From: Gari tellinella
Lineage: Eukaryota; Mollusca; Bivalvia; Cardiida; Psammobiidae
Direction: 5' to 3'
Length of the DNA stretch: 64,000 nt
Assembly: GCA_922989275.2 (NCBI GenBank)
Contig: OV277864.1
Location: 46,065,550 to 46,129,549, forward strand
A program made the position numbers and the translations under genes. Positions within the stretch are counted from its first letter, which is position 1. Every line of letters starts with the position of its first letter. Positions 33,585 through 45,441 of this stretch are shown one piece after another. The notes under the pieces were generated by a model. The model saw nothing but the letters and a program-made list of their open reading frames with translations. It was not told the DNA's origin and did not search any database.

Positions 33585-33650
33585 AAGATAAACGTAAAGC
33601 AGAAAGCTCCATCGGAGCTTTCTGCTTTACGTTCATCTTGCTTATAGTCA
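33585..33650. repeat. PalB hairpin, near-perfect
   Basis: AAGCAAGATAAACGTAAAGC then AGAAAGCTCC, facing GGAGCTTTCT and GCTTTACGTTCATCTTGCTT. Surrounding sequence (AGGTCCTCTAAA) hints at a decayed F8. Confidence 0.7.
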
Positions 33651-34320
33651 GCTACCCAATTTAATTGGCGTAAACAAATCTAACTATAAGTTGTCGTATT
33701 AGGAGGAAGCCACTGTACCAGATTGTGTTCTGCACCTTCCCAAGAGGACCTTGTCCATTTAGTTATAGTCTAGGTTGTCATGTTGCACGGGAAGGCATAT
33801 AAACTACGGTTATATACGACATAGAGTGTTGCCAAGGTTCTTCTGTATGGCACATTCAATACACAGAGTGACAAAAAGCATCATAACATTTTGTAGTGTA
33901 CAGAAGCGCTACTACATTGGGGAAACACATATTATATTTCCTGAAAAAACGAACTTTAACTGAATTACATGTACATCTGAGATGTCAAATGGATAATTCA
34001 AGTCAAGTCTATATAAATATATTTCGGGTGACCCAAAACGAATGACAACTAGTGCAAACCGTGATCGGTAGGCTGTTGAGTCTTCTGATCAGGGTCTACA
34101 TTGATTGCATATGATATATGTATTCTTCAAATGTACATTGTTTGTTAATGACGAATAAATTATACTTGTTGCTAAAGCTGAACGTGTAAAGTAACGCAAC
34201 CATTTGGCAGTTTGATGTAAAGATTGTATCATTCACATCATCAATAAGTATTCACCCAAGATTTTGTAATAACGAAGCTATGGTATATAAGTTTGTTTTC
34301 TCTTATTGTTAACTTTTAAA
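33651..34320. other. unassigned DNA with F3-like trace
   Basis: A decayed F3 hairpin near 34060-34105 (CTTCTGATCAGGGTCTACAT). A 62-codon ORF at 33775-33963 matches nothing I know. Confidence 0.3.
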
Positions 34321-34323
34321 GCA

Positions 34324-34589
34324 CAGTGGAAAATACGTTATTCCTATTGAACAAACGTGTTTGCGCTAAAATCATAATTTCCAATGCAAGGACTTTGGAG
34401 CCAGATCAGACGCCGGGAAACCTGGCGTGTGATCAGGCTACGGGAAACCTGGACTCTGATCAGGCTCCAGACTGTTTGTCACTCAGATTAAAAAATATCG
34501 TGAGTAATGTCAACATGTAATTTTCGACAATGCGATGCGATTGCCTTCCGTATGCATTTGAACGGGAAGGAATAACGTCTTCTCCGTTG
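34324..34589. mobile_element. F1 MITE with duplicated hairpin arm
   Basis: CAGTGGAAAATACGTTATTC to AACGTCTTCTCCGTTG. The right PalA arm is tandemly duplicated: CGGGAAACCTGGCGTGTGAT and CGGGAAACCTGGACTCTGAT, each followed by CAGGCT. Confidence 0.75.
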
Positions 34590-34910
34590 TATAACAATTT
34601 AATACCCTACGTTAGAATTGTTATTATGAATTTACCAGATCAGGCTTGATTGAAAACACGACCGCCTCGAATGCTATTATAGGAATTAGCTGATAGTTTC
34701 ATTCTGAAAGTGTTTAAATATCTTCATCTGCCAGTACAGAAAATAACATAATTTTCTTCTGTGATTAAACCGCAGAATTAATTTATGGATTTTGGATTTA
34801 TGCCATAAACTTCAAGTAATCACAACATGCTATTTGCGATTATGAATCCAATACTTGGTGTCTTCATTATTTCTATCAGCACACTTATTTTGCTATGTCT
34901 ATATATATTA
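34590..34910. other. unassigned AT-rich DNA
   Basis: Nothing recognised. Confidence 0.3.
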
Positions 34911-34912
34911 TA

Positions 34913-35159
34913 CAGTGAAGAAAACGTTTATTCGTTCCTGTTTCAACGCAAACGAAACGCAAACGCATTGCAATAAAACGTAGAAAAAGACAATTTTTCG
35001 ACAATACTTACTATTCATGTTAACCTGCGTTGAAAACAGTTTGGAGTCTGATCAGACGCCGGGTTACCCGACGTTTGATCTTACTCCAAATTGTTTGTAC
35101 TGGGAAAATAGTGTTTGCGTAAACGCGTTTATTGGGAAAGAATAACGCTTTCTCCACTG
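34913..35159. mobile_element. F1 MITE, moderately diverged
   Basis: CAGTGAAGAAAACGTTTATT to AACGCTTTCTCCACTG, flanked by TA, PalA centred on GGGTTACCC. Confidence 0.82.
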
Positions 35160-35259
35160 TATATAACATGTACAACATCGTCAAAGGCTTGGAGCTAGCT
35201 TAGATTCTGAAATGCTCGGTGTATAACTTATTTGTGATGCATTATATATTGAATACAAC

Positions 35260-35483
35260 ACTATCCTTTGTCAATAAACATCCTTACAATGCATTCTGAA
35301 ATCGTTTGTCCATTGCAAACAGTTTTGAGTCAGATAACGTGTAGACGCCGGGTAGCCAGACATCTTGTCGGGCTCCAGCCTGCTTGTATTTACCTTAAAA
35401 TCTTCAACAGATTCAAGAACGTTGTCTACTTTTTAGTTTGCGTTTCGCTTAAACTGGGGGAAATAACGTAGTTCCCATTGTAA
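35260..35483. mobile_element. strongly degenerate F1-like element
   Basis: GTCAATAAACATCC at left, a decayed PalA at about 35318-35385 and GGGAAATAACGTAGTTCCCATTG at right. Confidence 0.35.
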
Positions 35484-36400
35484 ATAGCCATAGAGTGTAC
35501 GGGGTCGAAGGTTACAAAAAGTTTTAAGTAAGCCTGATATTGTTCTCTAGCATTTGATTGGTCTGAGTTGATCCTTTGCTCAGTAAAAGCTCAAATCTGA
35601 CATATCAAATGTTTGTGAACGAGCTCAAAGGCTTTATACAAATCAGACTTCTGTCGATATCGATTCTGTTATACCGACCCTCGACATAGTCTTGCTTCAT
35701 TACAAATGTGTTTTTCGTGTGGACTCTAGACATTACATAATTGCTTAATTAGTAAAGTACGCTGTTCCCATCACGATTATCCATTAAATGAATGAAAACA
35801 CTCGCAGCGCGCTAGAAAGATAAAAATGAAAACCCCATTACCGGCTCTGGCATATTTGATTGGCATGAGTCTGCTCGTTGAAACATGGCGTCCGGATGAG
35901 CAATGGAACTTCTCTAAAGGGACACGATTTATTAGACCCCCTGGTAGGTAATAAAGACAGGCTACAGTTTAATTCAGGGAAATACGTTATGCATTACCTT
36001 TGTTCTGAATAAAGCAGTCACAACGATCTAAGGAGTTTATTGATGTTGACTGGTTGCTCAATAGAGGACAAGATGTGAATTGAAAATTTGTAGGATTTTG
36101 TAACATCGTACTTATTTATGTTATAATGACTTGTGCCAGTGTGCACGTTGTAAATTGAAAGCTAGATGCAATATGTTTGCCACTTAAACGTCGGTGTTGC
36201 AATAGAAAGATTTGCAGGATTTACTACATGTAACTCTTCATGTTTGCATGGAATATTGAATTGGGGCAATTTTGGCAAAATAAGTTGGTCATTAATAATT
36301 TATGAGCTTGAACCTTCACCGCCACATAATTTCTGCTTTTATACTAATGTTTATACCAATATTGTAAAATAAGATTAAGTCCTACTGAAAAGGCATCATT
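35484..36400. other. unassigned DNA, few repeats
   Basis: One of the few stretches of about 900 bp with no recognisable MITE. No ORF above 68 codons and no domain. Contains an imperfect inverted pair (TAAGTAAGCCTGATATTG / CAAATCAGACTTCTGTCG) at about 35527-35657. Confidence 0.35.
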
Positions 36401-36405
36401 ACATA

Positions 36406-36661
36406 CAGTGGAGAATGTGTTATTCTTTCCCAATAAACGCGTTTACGCTAAAACTATTATTTGCAGTGCAAACAGTTTGGAGCCAGATCAGACACCGGGT
36501 AACCCGGCGTCTGATCAGGCTCCAAACTGTTTGCCACCAAGATAAACATGAAATATCAGAATTGTCCAAAAGTAGGTGTTTTCTACGTATTAGCGCTTTG
36601 CGTTTGCGTGCGTTTGCGTACGTTTGCGTTTAAACGGGAAAGAATAACAGATTATCCACTG
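36406..36661. mobile_element. F1 MITE, near-intact
   Basis: CAGTGGAGAATGTGTTATTC to CAGATTATCCACTG, flanked by TA. Extra CGTTTGCGTG unit in the subterminus; complete PalA. Confidence 0.9.
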
Positions 36662-37300
36662 TATAAGTGTTAAATAGTATATATCAAGATAATACGCCAA
36701 TTTCCTCGTCGTCTGGTCTGTATACAAACTGTTTGCGATGTTTACCTTAACTGTATATTGTTTTGTTGGTATAAGCACTCGTTTATACATGTGTCTAAGA
36801 CTTGAACTATAGTCTACTGCCTAAAATCTATTTTGCGCCTCTACGATTTGTTTTACTCTAAGGATAGTAATCATTCGTTAGGAGGTCCTGAAAACAAATA
36901 CCGAAAGCATTTAAAGTATCTTGCCAGATGGTAAAGTAAAGCAGAATGGTCCTTAATAACTATTCTGTTTTACTTTCAAGCTTCTTTAACTGATAACTTG
37001 TCTTCATTACTAAATCAGGATGTGAAATAACGGTTTAAAGCAGATCATATTCTTACGATAAAATGATTAAAGCAGGTGAACCATTTGATGTAGAAAGGGT
37101 GAAACGCAGAGTATAGAATACTTCCATGAGAGATCGCATCACTCAAGGACCAATCAGGCTTCCTAATTATATCTTGGTTTTTGCCAAAAGTAATTACAGA
37201 GGTCTGGAGGCGCCATAAAACCAGATATTTTAATTCCAGGCAATGACGAAGTTTGACGTCTTATATGATAACTCAAGATTTACAGCTATGACGATGAGGT
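36662..37300. other. unassigned DNA with decayed PalB
   Basis: A PalB (GGTAAAGTAAAGCAGAATGG / CTATTCTGTTTTACTTTC) lies at about 36926-36985. No gene recognised. Confidence 0.4.
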
Positions 37301-37302
37301 AT

Positions 37303-37675
37303 ACAGTGGAGATGGTGTATTCTTTCCCGTATAAACGCAATCGAAATGCATGACAATACAATGCAGAAACTGTCACTTTCTAGAATTTCTAACCATTTGT
37401 TTTTTAAAATCTGAATGGCAAAAGGTTTAAAGCCGGGTCAGACGTCGGGTTACACGGGGTCTGACCAGGTTCAAAACTGTTTAGCTACAAAACAGTCGCA
37501 TCGTGATCTGTGGTTATTCAATAAGATTTTTTATGATCACGAAATACAGAAAACTGCATACAGAAGATGTTTTTGTTCCCGAATAAAAACGTTATGCTTA
37601 AAGCCTAATGTCCATTTCGAACAATATGGAGTTAGAGCGGACCCGGCGTCTGATCATTCTCCAAAGTGTTAGTTT
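37303..37675. mobile_element. two decayed F1-like elements
   Basis: CAGTGGAGATGGTGTATTC at 37303 with a diverged PalA at about 37425-37485. A second partial PalA (GGACCCGGCGTCTGATCATT) lies near 37640. Confidence 0.45.
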
Positions 37676-37679
37676 TCTA

Positions 37680-38420
37680 GATGAAAGTTTTATTTATCGT
37701 TATTGTTTTTATAACGATGTCATTTTGAACATTCTATGTGCACTGCAATTGCATGTACTTTGATTTAAACCGGGGTAATGACACATTTCTAACTTTATAA
37801 AGTAAATCAGAACGCTAGTTTAATCGTTTTGGATTACATCAAATCTGTATTATATTAGGTAAAACGGCATTATATCCCATCAAACTCGGTTCCACGCCAT
37901 TAAGCTGTGACACTTGTAAACAGCTGCTTTTCCTCCTGAATTTGCAAATGGACAATCCAGTTACAAATGAAGTCTGGTCCATTTGTAATTATATAGTGTT
38001 ATTTTGTCAGTGTGTTACAAGTCAAATGAAAAAAGTGCAGAACCTAATCAGATTGCACTTTTTGGAGCTCTCTGAAAATGAACTTCATCGTTTTCATAGG
38101 ACAAGTGTTCTGTCACCGGTACACTGTTTAATCGGCAAAGAAGCGTGTATTCATAGTAATTGTTCAAAAGTTAAAACAAGCTTAAATAACGGCGTGCGAT
38201 CAGGCTATTTGACACTCATATCGAAACATAATCATCGCCAATCTTGAAATACAACTTTTCTTTTGTTCCATGTTATTATTTCACATTTTTTAAGATAAAT
38301 TTAAACAATACCGATTTGCACTTTAGCCACCACTATAGAAACAAAATGTCAAGTCACAGTGCTCCCTCTCAACAACATCAAATGAGTGATAATGATTGTG
38401 TGTGTGGTTCTGAGGGAGTT
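37680..38420. other. unassigned DNA with a 101-codon ORF of unknown status
   Basis: Bases 37942-38247 (plus strand) are open for 101 codons with no recognisable domain, signal peptide or membrane segment; repeat-poor. Probably chance, but it is one of the few ORFs of this length not explained by F1. Confidence 0.3.
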
Positions 38421-38424
38421 GTTA

Positions 38425-38670
38425 CAGTGGAGAAAACGTTATTCTTTCCCAATATACGCGTTTACGCTTAAACTATTTTTTCAATTGCAAATAGTTTGGA
38501 GCCAGATCAGACGCCGGGTAACCCGGCGTCTGATCAGGCTCCAAACTATTTGCCACCAAGATAAACATAAATTATCAGAATTGTCCAAAAGTTGCACTTT
38601 TTTACGTTTTAGTGTTTTGCGTTTGCGTACGTTTGCGTTTAAACGGGAAAGAATAACAGATTCTCCACTG
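38425..38670. mobile_element. F1 MITE, near-intact
   Basis: CAGTGGAGAAAACGTTATTC to CAGATTCTCCACTG, flanked by TA, complete PalA (GGGTAACCC centre). Confidence 0.9.
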
Positions 38671-38732
38671 TATACGGAGGGAACATTAATACCCTTAGAG
38701 TGCTGATTACAAGTAGACTTACATGTACATTT

Positions 38733-38798
38733 GCAAACAGCTTAATTCAGATCAGACACCGCGAAGCGCGGCGTCTGATCTGAATTCAAACTGTTTGC
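38733..38798. repeat. PalA hairpin, GAATTC variant
   Basis: GCAAACAGCTTAATTCAGAT and ATCTGAATTCAAACTGTTTGC around CGCGAAGCGCG. Host element ends not found. Confidence 0.65.
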
Positions 38799-38799
38799 C

Positions 38800-39715
38800 A
38801 CTCAGCATTATGTTGTTTTTCTGTCAAACATTTCAATACAAAAATCGCCAGACAACAGTTTTAAACAGACGATATTTCTGTCTTGTTTTGGGAACATCGG
38901 CAAGTGTTGTTGCAAGTAGGAAATCGTTGCACGGAGAACTATTGTAGGGAGAGAGAACTGTATTGTGTTTCCATAGTCGCTCAATATAGGGTGTTTTGTA
39001 CTCTCAGAAATGGTTTATACCTTCCCAATGCTAATGGGAATTCTGTTAAAATTCTGTCTGATTACGAGGCACCAGGAGAACGCCTCTACGATGTTTTGGT
39101 CTTAATGCTAGGGTAAATTGCAGTCTCCATGACGGATCGCGATTTAGTGAAGCCTCTCATTACATGGGAGAAAGAAAGATGCGTTTATAATTCAGACTGA
39201 TTGTATTAGCATTTCGCTTTTCCCAACACAAGACCATGGCTCACTAGAGAGCCGAAAGTCTTAGTATACAAACAAACGATTACTGAATAGCATTTAGTGC
39301 ATTTGGGATCACAGACATGTTTCTACGATACATGTACTCGTATATTAAGGCAAAGCGAGTACAGAGGAGCATACGTTACCCTTCCACATGTAAATGTAAA
39401 CGAAACGCAAGAACGATCAACAAAATAAAAAAAATGAAAGGTTTCTGTACATTTTCAATCTGAGTGGCAAATAGTTTCGACAATATATTGCAAAATTGCA
39501 AATAGAGAACTTGGTTTGAAGTTTATTTAATGAGTTCATTCTGGGTCTTTACTGTTTATATAGAACAAGTGTATACTAATTCCATTAGTCCGCTCGTAAA
39601 AGACGAGTGTACTCGTCGCTAGGGTTAAATGTACATGTATTTACCCTATACATGTAATGATATTATCACATGTATGTACTTGTTAATAATATTATCTGAC
39701 ATAAAATGCAAATAA
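38800..39715. other. unassigned DNA with F1 and F3 traces
   Basis: GACGAGTGTACTCGTCGCTAGGGTT at about 39602-39626 is an F3 right end. AACGAAACGCAAG near 39410 is an F1 trace. No gene recognised. Confidence 0.3.
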
Positions 39716-39718
39716 ATA

Positions 39719-39916
39719 CAGTCGAACTTCGATAGCTCGAACTCGCTTACATGTAATTCGAACAATCCGATAGTTTGACACATGACCTGCATTTTTCATG
39801 CTCGGTTAAGTCGAACATACCCATATTTTAAAGTTAAAAAGTGGCTAAGCCACGTTTTAACTTTGAAATACGGGTATGTTCGATTAACCCGAGCTCGAGA
39901 TATCGAAGTTTGACTG
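39719..39916. mobile_element. F6 pogo/Tigger-like MITE
   Basis: Ends CAGTCGAACTTCGATAGCTC and GAGATATCGAAGTTTGACTG. The internal palindrome reads GTCGAACATACCCATATTTT / GAAATACGGGTATGTTCGA with AGTGGCTAAGCCACGTTT at the centre. TA precedes it; TT follows. Confidence 0.78.
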
Positions 39917-40202
39917 TTTTGTTGCAGATGGCACATTGCGGAGGACAATTCCAAAACGTTATGAACGTTAAGAAACTCATATAGCCTGATAACCTTTATT
40001 TTCCTATGTAGAAATGAAACTCTTTTTTCATAAATATTCAACGTGTTTACTTAGCCATTAATATCTACCTAATAGAGTTGCCTATCTTAGTAGGATCTGT
40101 CTGCTCTCTGTAAGTACGATTGTATTGGGTTTGTCAAAGAGCTTAGAGTCCAGTCAAACATGTGTTCCAATTGTACATGTACATGTATAAACGTTTTGTA
40201 TA

Positions 40203-40414
40203 CAGTAGAAACCTCTCTATTACAACCACTAAATTCCGTAAATCATTAGGTGTTTAGAACAGACGACTGTTTAAAGCAAGGTGACAGTAAAACAGAAAGC
40301 TTCTTAAGGAGCTTTCTGTTTTACTGCGACCTTGCTTTAAGCTGCCACCTGTCTTTTACACAATCAATTAGCCTTCGTTTTAGTTGTCGTAATAGAGGAT
40401 TTTACATGTAGCTG
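40203..40414. mobile_element. F8 pogo-like MITE with PalB
   Basis: CAGTAGAAACCTCTCTATTA at left, GTTGTCGTAATAGAGGATTT at right. PalB at about 40280-40342 (CAGTAAAACAGAAAGCTTC / GAGCTTTCTGTTTTACTG). A TACATGTA run blurs the right end. Confidence 0.7.
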
Positions 40415-40628
40415 TACATGAAATCAGTGATTCCTCTCTACAACAACACCCATTCGGAGATAAAGAGTTTGCGTTTTGTTTGGAGGAAGTTGTTATAGGG
40501 AGGGAAATAACCCCGTTCACTTCCTTTCGCCGAGTACAATGGTTATTTGCAAACAATATCGATCCTGTTAAATTACGCGATGTTTGATCAGGATCCAACT
40601 TGTTTGACATCCATAGGAGGTACTTTTT

Positions 40629-40817
40629 TTACCCTTTCATAATCAAATGTATCGTGAGATGTTTACTCCATTCACCGCCATATTGTCGTCTGCTTCAATA
40701 TTGTTGTCTACGATATCGTTTCAAAAGTTAATTTAAGGCAGTATAATAACAAAGTTTCAAAACAAGTGGCAAACATGTTTATCCTGACCAGACGCTTTAT
40801 GAGAGTGAACGGGTCAA
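40629..40817. mobile_element. F2b TTAA-type MITE, hairpin reduced
   Basis: TTACCCTTTCATAATC to GAGAGTGAACGGGTCAA with family text CACCGCCATATTGTCGTCTG. The PalA is mostly lost. Confidence 0.55.
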
Positions 40818-41038
40818 AGCATATGATGTACATGTATTTTAACTGAATGGGGTTTAACATAGTTTAGGCAACGGTTGCAAGAATTGTTGTAAGGAGGGAA
40901 TTGTTGTTCGTTGTAAGGAGGGCAAAGTGTACAGTCATGAATACGTTATTATTCTCCGTTTTAAAAGTCAAAACAAACCGCACACGCAATGCAATAAAAT
41001 GTACAAATACACGTGTTTTAAAAGCAATAGAAAGTATA

Positions 41039-41284
41039 CAGTGGAGAAAACGTTATACTTTCCCAATAAACGCGTTTACGCTAAAACTATTATATCGATT
41101 GCAAACAGTTTGGAGCCAGATCAGACGCCGGGTAACCCGGCGTCTGATCAGGCTCCATACTGTTTGCAACTCAGATTAAAGTAAATTAACAGAATTGTCC
41201 AAAAAATGTATTTTTCTATGTTTTAGTGTTTTGCGTTTGCGTTTCGTTTCGTTTAAACGGGAAAGAATAACGGATTCTCCACTG
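41039..41284. mobile_element. F1 MITE, near-intact
   Basis: CAGTGGAGAAAACGTTATAC to CGGATTCTCCACTG, flanked by TA, complete PalA. Confidence 0.9.
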
Positions 41285-41442
41285 TAGAATCAAACAGAAT
41301 GGCAAACAGGCGAGAGCCATACCAGACACAAAATAACTCGGCATCTGATCTGACTCTTATTTGTTTGCTACTCTGAATAAAATTACTGTAAACGTGAAAT
41401 CACATACACCATTTTCTACATTTAATTGTAAGCATGGATACT

Positions 41443-41630
41443 TTAAACCCTTCACTGCCTTACCCCGAGTACACTAGCAATTTGAAATCAGTTTGGATCC
41501 TGATCAGACGCGGCGTCTGATAAATATTCTTACAGTTTCACACTCATTTGAATATTCCATAAGTCAAAATAACTTAAAAGTAGACGACAATTGTTTAAAA
41601 TTGATGACGTCATGTCAGTGAAAGAGTTAA
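41443..41630. mobile_element. F2a TTAA-type MITE with CRE motif
   Basis: TTAAACCCTTCACTGCC to GTCAGTGAAAGAGTTAA. PalA is partly reduced; TGACGTCA at 41605-41612. Confidence 0.7.
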
Positions 41631-41876
41631 AGGGGAATGCAATTGTAATATTTCTGTGCCAATGCATACCAACACGATTCATTCGATTTACTACATAATG
41701 CCATCATGAACACAAACAATTAAAGCCTTTTTGATATCCGGAATAAAAGACATTTTGTTGATCGCAGTCGCATTAGACAGTAATTGCTGCGCAAAACTAA
41801 TCAGAAAACTGCGTGTACTATATCAGTATATCAAGATTATAAATGATGCTACAGTAAATTCCTAAATAGCTAGGTA

Positions 41877-42092
41877 CAGTGGAGAAAACGTTATTCTTTC
41901 CCAATAAACGCGTTTACGCTAAAACTATTATTTGCAGGGCAAACCCGGCGTCTGATCAGGCTCCAAACTGTTTGCCACCAAGATAAACATGAAATATTAG
42001 AATTGACCAAAAGATGTTCTTTTCTACGTTTTAGCGCTTTGCGTTTGCGTACGTTTGCGTTTAAACGTAAAAGAATAATAGATTCTCCACTG
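41877..42092. mobile_element. F1 MITE lacking one hairpin arm
   Basis: CAGTGGAGAAAACGTTATTC to TAGATTCTCCACTG, flanked by TA. After TTTGCAGGGCAAA the text jumps to CCCGGCGTCTGATCAGGCTC: the first PalA arm is deleted while the second is intact. Confidence 0.88.
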
Positions 42093-42112
42093 TATATGTT
42101 AAAATGTTATTT

Positions 42113-42530
42113 TTCTGAAACGCAGTGCAATAAAATGTAGAAAATGACAATTTGTTGAAACTTCTGATTACTTATTTCAGTCTAAGTGGCAAACATTTTG
42201 GAGCCTGGTCAGACGCCGGGTAATCCGGCCTCTGATCTTGCTAAAAATAGTTCGCTCAGGAAAAAATAGTTTTACAAAATGTAGCATTAACGCGTTTATT
42301 GAGAAATCATAACGTCTTCCCCACTACATGTACATACAAAATGTGTAAAATAACACTATGCAGTTATGAAAATATAGTTATTGTTTTTAAAATCAGTAGC
42401 AAACAGCTTGGAGCCTGATCAAACGCCGGGTTACCCGGCATCTGATCTGGCTCCAAATTGTTTGCAATGCACGTAATTCTCTAATACAAACGCGTTTATC
42501 GGCAACCAATAACATATCCATTGTACATGA
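42113..42530. mobile_element. two degenerate F1 elements
   Basis: Bases 42113-42328 and about 42395-42520 each hold a PalA (GCCGGGTAATCCGGC; GCCGGGTTACCCGGC) and a GCGTTTAT...AATAACG right part with decayed ends. Confidence 0.5.
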
Positions 42531-42738
42531 TGAATACCAACCACTTTCTATGCATTCTGCTGACAAACATAAAAAACCTTACCTTGAATATTTCCCTGCT
42601 CAACTAATCCTCATATAAGACGTAAGACGAGCCGACATTGGACACCATGCTGTGAATATGTTTTCTTCTGTTTTCCCAGAGTCAATAGAAGTCGTAATGC
42701 TTTCAACATCTGTCTGCAAACAGAAACATGCCTTTCCC

Positions 42739-42950
42739 TTAAACCTTATCATGCGTTGATATCGTCTGCTTCGAAATTATCGACTGCAAAAATTGTTAAA
42801 TTTAGAGTTATACATTTTGTAAGGAAGGAACCCTAAAGACGACTTCAAACAGTGTGTATCCAAATCAGACGCCGCGTGACGCGGCGTCTGGTCTGGGTCC
42901 AACGTGTTTGCAATAATCAGTTAATTCGCAATCGGTAGGCAAAGGGTTAA
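42739..42950. mobile_element. F2c TTAA-type MITE
   Basis: TTAAACCTTATCATGCG to GTAGGCAAAGGGTTAA. PalA at about 42848-42910 with GCCGCGTGACGCGGC centre. Its last TTAA is also the first of a further decayed F2-like element (42947-43168). Confidence 0.65.
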
Positions 42951-43169
42951 CACAATGCTTACCAATATTGACGTCTTCAACAATTGTCGTCTGCTACTGT
43001 TCTAAAGGTAGATAATTTTAACAAAATCACAAAATAAATTTAAAAAAGGATCAGGTTGTCAAGCGGTTAGGATCTGGATGATATACCTAGTCACTCTGCT
43101 TCTGGTCTAGATCTACACTACTTGCAAAGGTAATCACAGTTTTTGTCCGCTAGCGCGCAAAACGTTAAT

Positions 43170-43685
43170 CCCAATGCAGGTTGAAATCCAATGAATGTAT
43201 TTCCCGATATTACGTTACATCTCCGAGCGATAACAAGGTGTATAAAACCCTTCTTAGATCAACATGACTGTTTCGACTCAAAGTGTTTGGCTTGTATGAA
43301 ATCAGACCAAACTTCACCTTTAGCACTTCATGCGGGTTGCTGTTTTTCTTTGCAAAAAGCTTCTTGAGAACAAGAAAAAAACTTGTGTTAATCGATCACT
43401 GAATAAATTTGATAAAGGTTATTTCTAAAAGTTGACCGTTTAATGCAGGACAACAGAAATACTATTGAATAAATGTTCTGCACTACATGTGTCCTACAAG
43501 CAGCTATAACTTTTATTTTAAGAGATTCCCATTATACGTTCTGGGTGGCTAAAAGTAACCTGAGAAAAATAATTAGAGTCACAAACAGTTTTGATCCAGA
43601 TGAGGCAGCGAGTTATACGGCGTTTCATCTGGAATCAAACTGTGTGATTTACATGTACATGTAGCTACAGTAACGACGACGTCAG
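43170..43685. other. unassigned DNA with a decayed PalA
   Basis: AAACAGTTTTGATCCAGATG / TTTCATCTGGAATCAAACTG at about 43581-43642. No gene recognised. Confidence 0.4.
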
Positions 43686-43689
43686 TATT

Positions 43690-43905
43690 TTGCAATAAAC
43701 GCATTTATTCTACCACAATATCCACTACAAACAGTTTGAAACCAGATAAGACGACGGGTATATGTAATCTGATTAGGCTCCAGACTGTTTGCTTCTCAGA
43801 TTAAAATAAAAGGTTAGAAAATTCAAAAAGTGTTTATTTTCTACATTTCATTGCATTACTTCGCCTTTAAACGGGACAGAGTACATGTAACGCCTTCTCA
43901 ATTGC
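43690..43905. mobile_element. degenerate F1 MITE
   Basis: TTTTGCAATAAACGCATTTA at left, TTTAAACGGGACAGAG at right, PalA remnant at about 43735-43795. Confidence 0.4.
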
Positions 43906-44059
43906 ATCATAAATTCCCATATTGCATGTTACATGTTTAACTGCCTGTCAGACTTGCACGATTAGCTTAGGCTTATACATTACAGCAGTTGATACATCTT
44001 AGACAGACGATATTGTCAGAAGGTTCACACTTATCTTACCGAACCCGAAATGACTGGTA

Positions 44060-44240
44060 TTTGCAAACGGTTTGCATCCAGACCAGAGGCCGCGTAACGC
44101 GGCGTCTGATCTGGATCGAAACTGTTTGCCACTCGTTTTTAAGATTTATCAAAATTGTATAAATCTTATTTCAATATGATTTTGCAGAAGACAATTTTAA
44201 AGCAGACGATATAACAAATTGATGAGGTAGAAAATCACAA
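44060..44240. mobile_element. F2-like remnant with PalA
   Basis: TTTGCATCCAGACCAGAGGC / GCGTCTGATCTGGATCGAAA around CGCGTAACGCG at about 44070-44128, followed by F2a-type TTTTAAAGCAGACGATAT. Confidence 0.5.
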
Positions 44241-44735
44241 CGCATGCTGCACGCGCACTTTTTTACAATTATCCCCCCAGTCAACGTGACTTGATTTGCA
44301 TTCGTAAACAATTGGTATCCATATCACACACCGAGTAACACCGAGTAACTTCGTGTCTCATCGGGATCCAAACTGTTTTACACTCCAATTGATAGTTTGT
44401 CGGTCTAATAACTACATTCAGTATAATTCTCTCAGATTGCTAGTTAATTTCAACTCTATCTTATCTTGTGTGTATGATAGTTGCTATGCTGTTTTTAAGT
44501 TACATGCTTTTAGTCTCTTATAACTCTAATTAGAGTGGTAATGTACTAAAGGATTATTGGTGTGTTATGTAATTATTGATGTATTGTGCACTGAAGAGAA
44601 ATAAATAAATGAATAGATAAAGATAATTGTACTTTATTTGCAGGTGACAATTTTAAAGCAGACGGTAATTTAGCGGGACAAGTGTTAATGGATATGTTCA
44701 GCTGCAATGTATCTGCACTCGTTTAACTGATCCAG
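44241..44735. other. unassigned AT-rich DNA
   Basis: A weak PalA trace near 44305-44375 with an internal CACCGAGTAA duplication. Nothing else recognised. Confidence 0.3.
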
Positions 44736-44737
44736 TG

Positions 44738-44921
44738 ATAAAACCCTCCTCTGCTTAACCCCGAGTACAATAGTTAGCTCCAACGCGGAGCCATGCGTCT
44801 GATCAGGATCCAGACTGTTCACACTCATTAGGTCAAAATACCTAAAATTTGAATTTGAGAAACAAAAGCAGACCAGCAATTGTTTAAAATCTTTGACATC
44901 ATTGAAGTTAACGTGGTTAAT
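44738..44921. mobile_element. F2a TTAA-type remnant
   Basis: CCTCTGCTTAACCCCGAGTA to GTTAACGTGGTTAA, with one PalA arm (GCGTCTGATCAGGATCCAGA). Confidence 0.5.
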
Positions 44922-45084
44922 GTTAACTGATATGCTAACAACCCGAGGCTATATACTGTCGCCAGTATGCAATAACATTCCCAGTTATTTATTATTTTAT
45001 CTAAATCATTATTAAAATCTCTTCTAAGTTATATTATCATATATGCAACATCATTGAAGTTTCAGTAATATAAAATATGCGATG

Positions 45085-45300
45085 CTACAGTTGACAAAAC
45101 ATTATTAGTTCCCAATAAACGCACTTAATATGCTAAGGAAATGTATTCATTGCAAACAGTTTGTAAACCGGCTTCTGACCAGGCTCCAATTGTTTTGCAA
45201 AATCAAATTTAGAGAAACCTTTAAAACATGTGTAATTATCTACATTATATTGCATTATGTTTAGTTTTTTTAGCAAGATAATATCATCTTCTCTATAAGT
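45085..45300. mobile_element. degenerate F1 MITE
   Basis: CAGTTGACAAAACATTATTA at left, with a partial PalA (GGCTTCTGACCAGGCTCC) at about 45172. The right end is weak. Confidence 0.4.
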
Positions 45301-45441
45301 TATGAAGCACTAGGGCATTTACGAATCTTTTATATGTTCTATATAATGCCGATAGACATGCATGTCTTTGCAAAAATAAAACATAATATTTCTTGGAAAT
45401 TTCTTACATGTAGCACTGCGCTTAGGGGTCAGTTCTTCATA

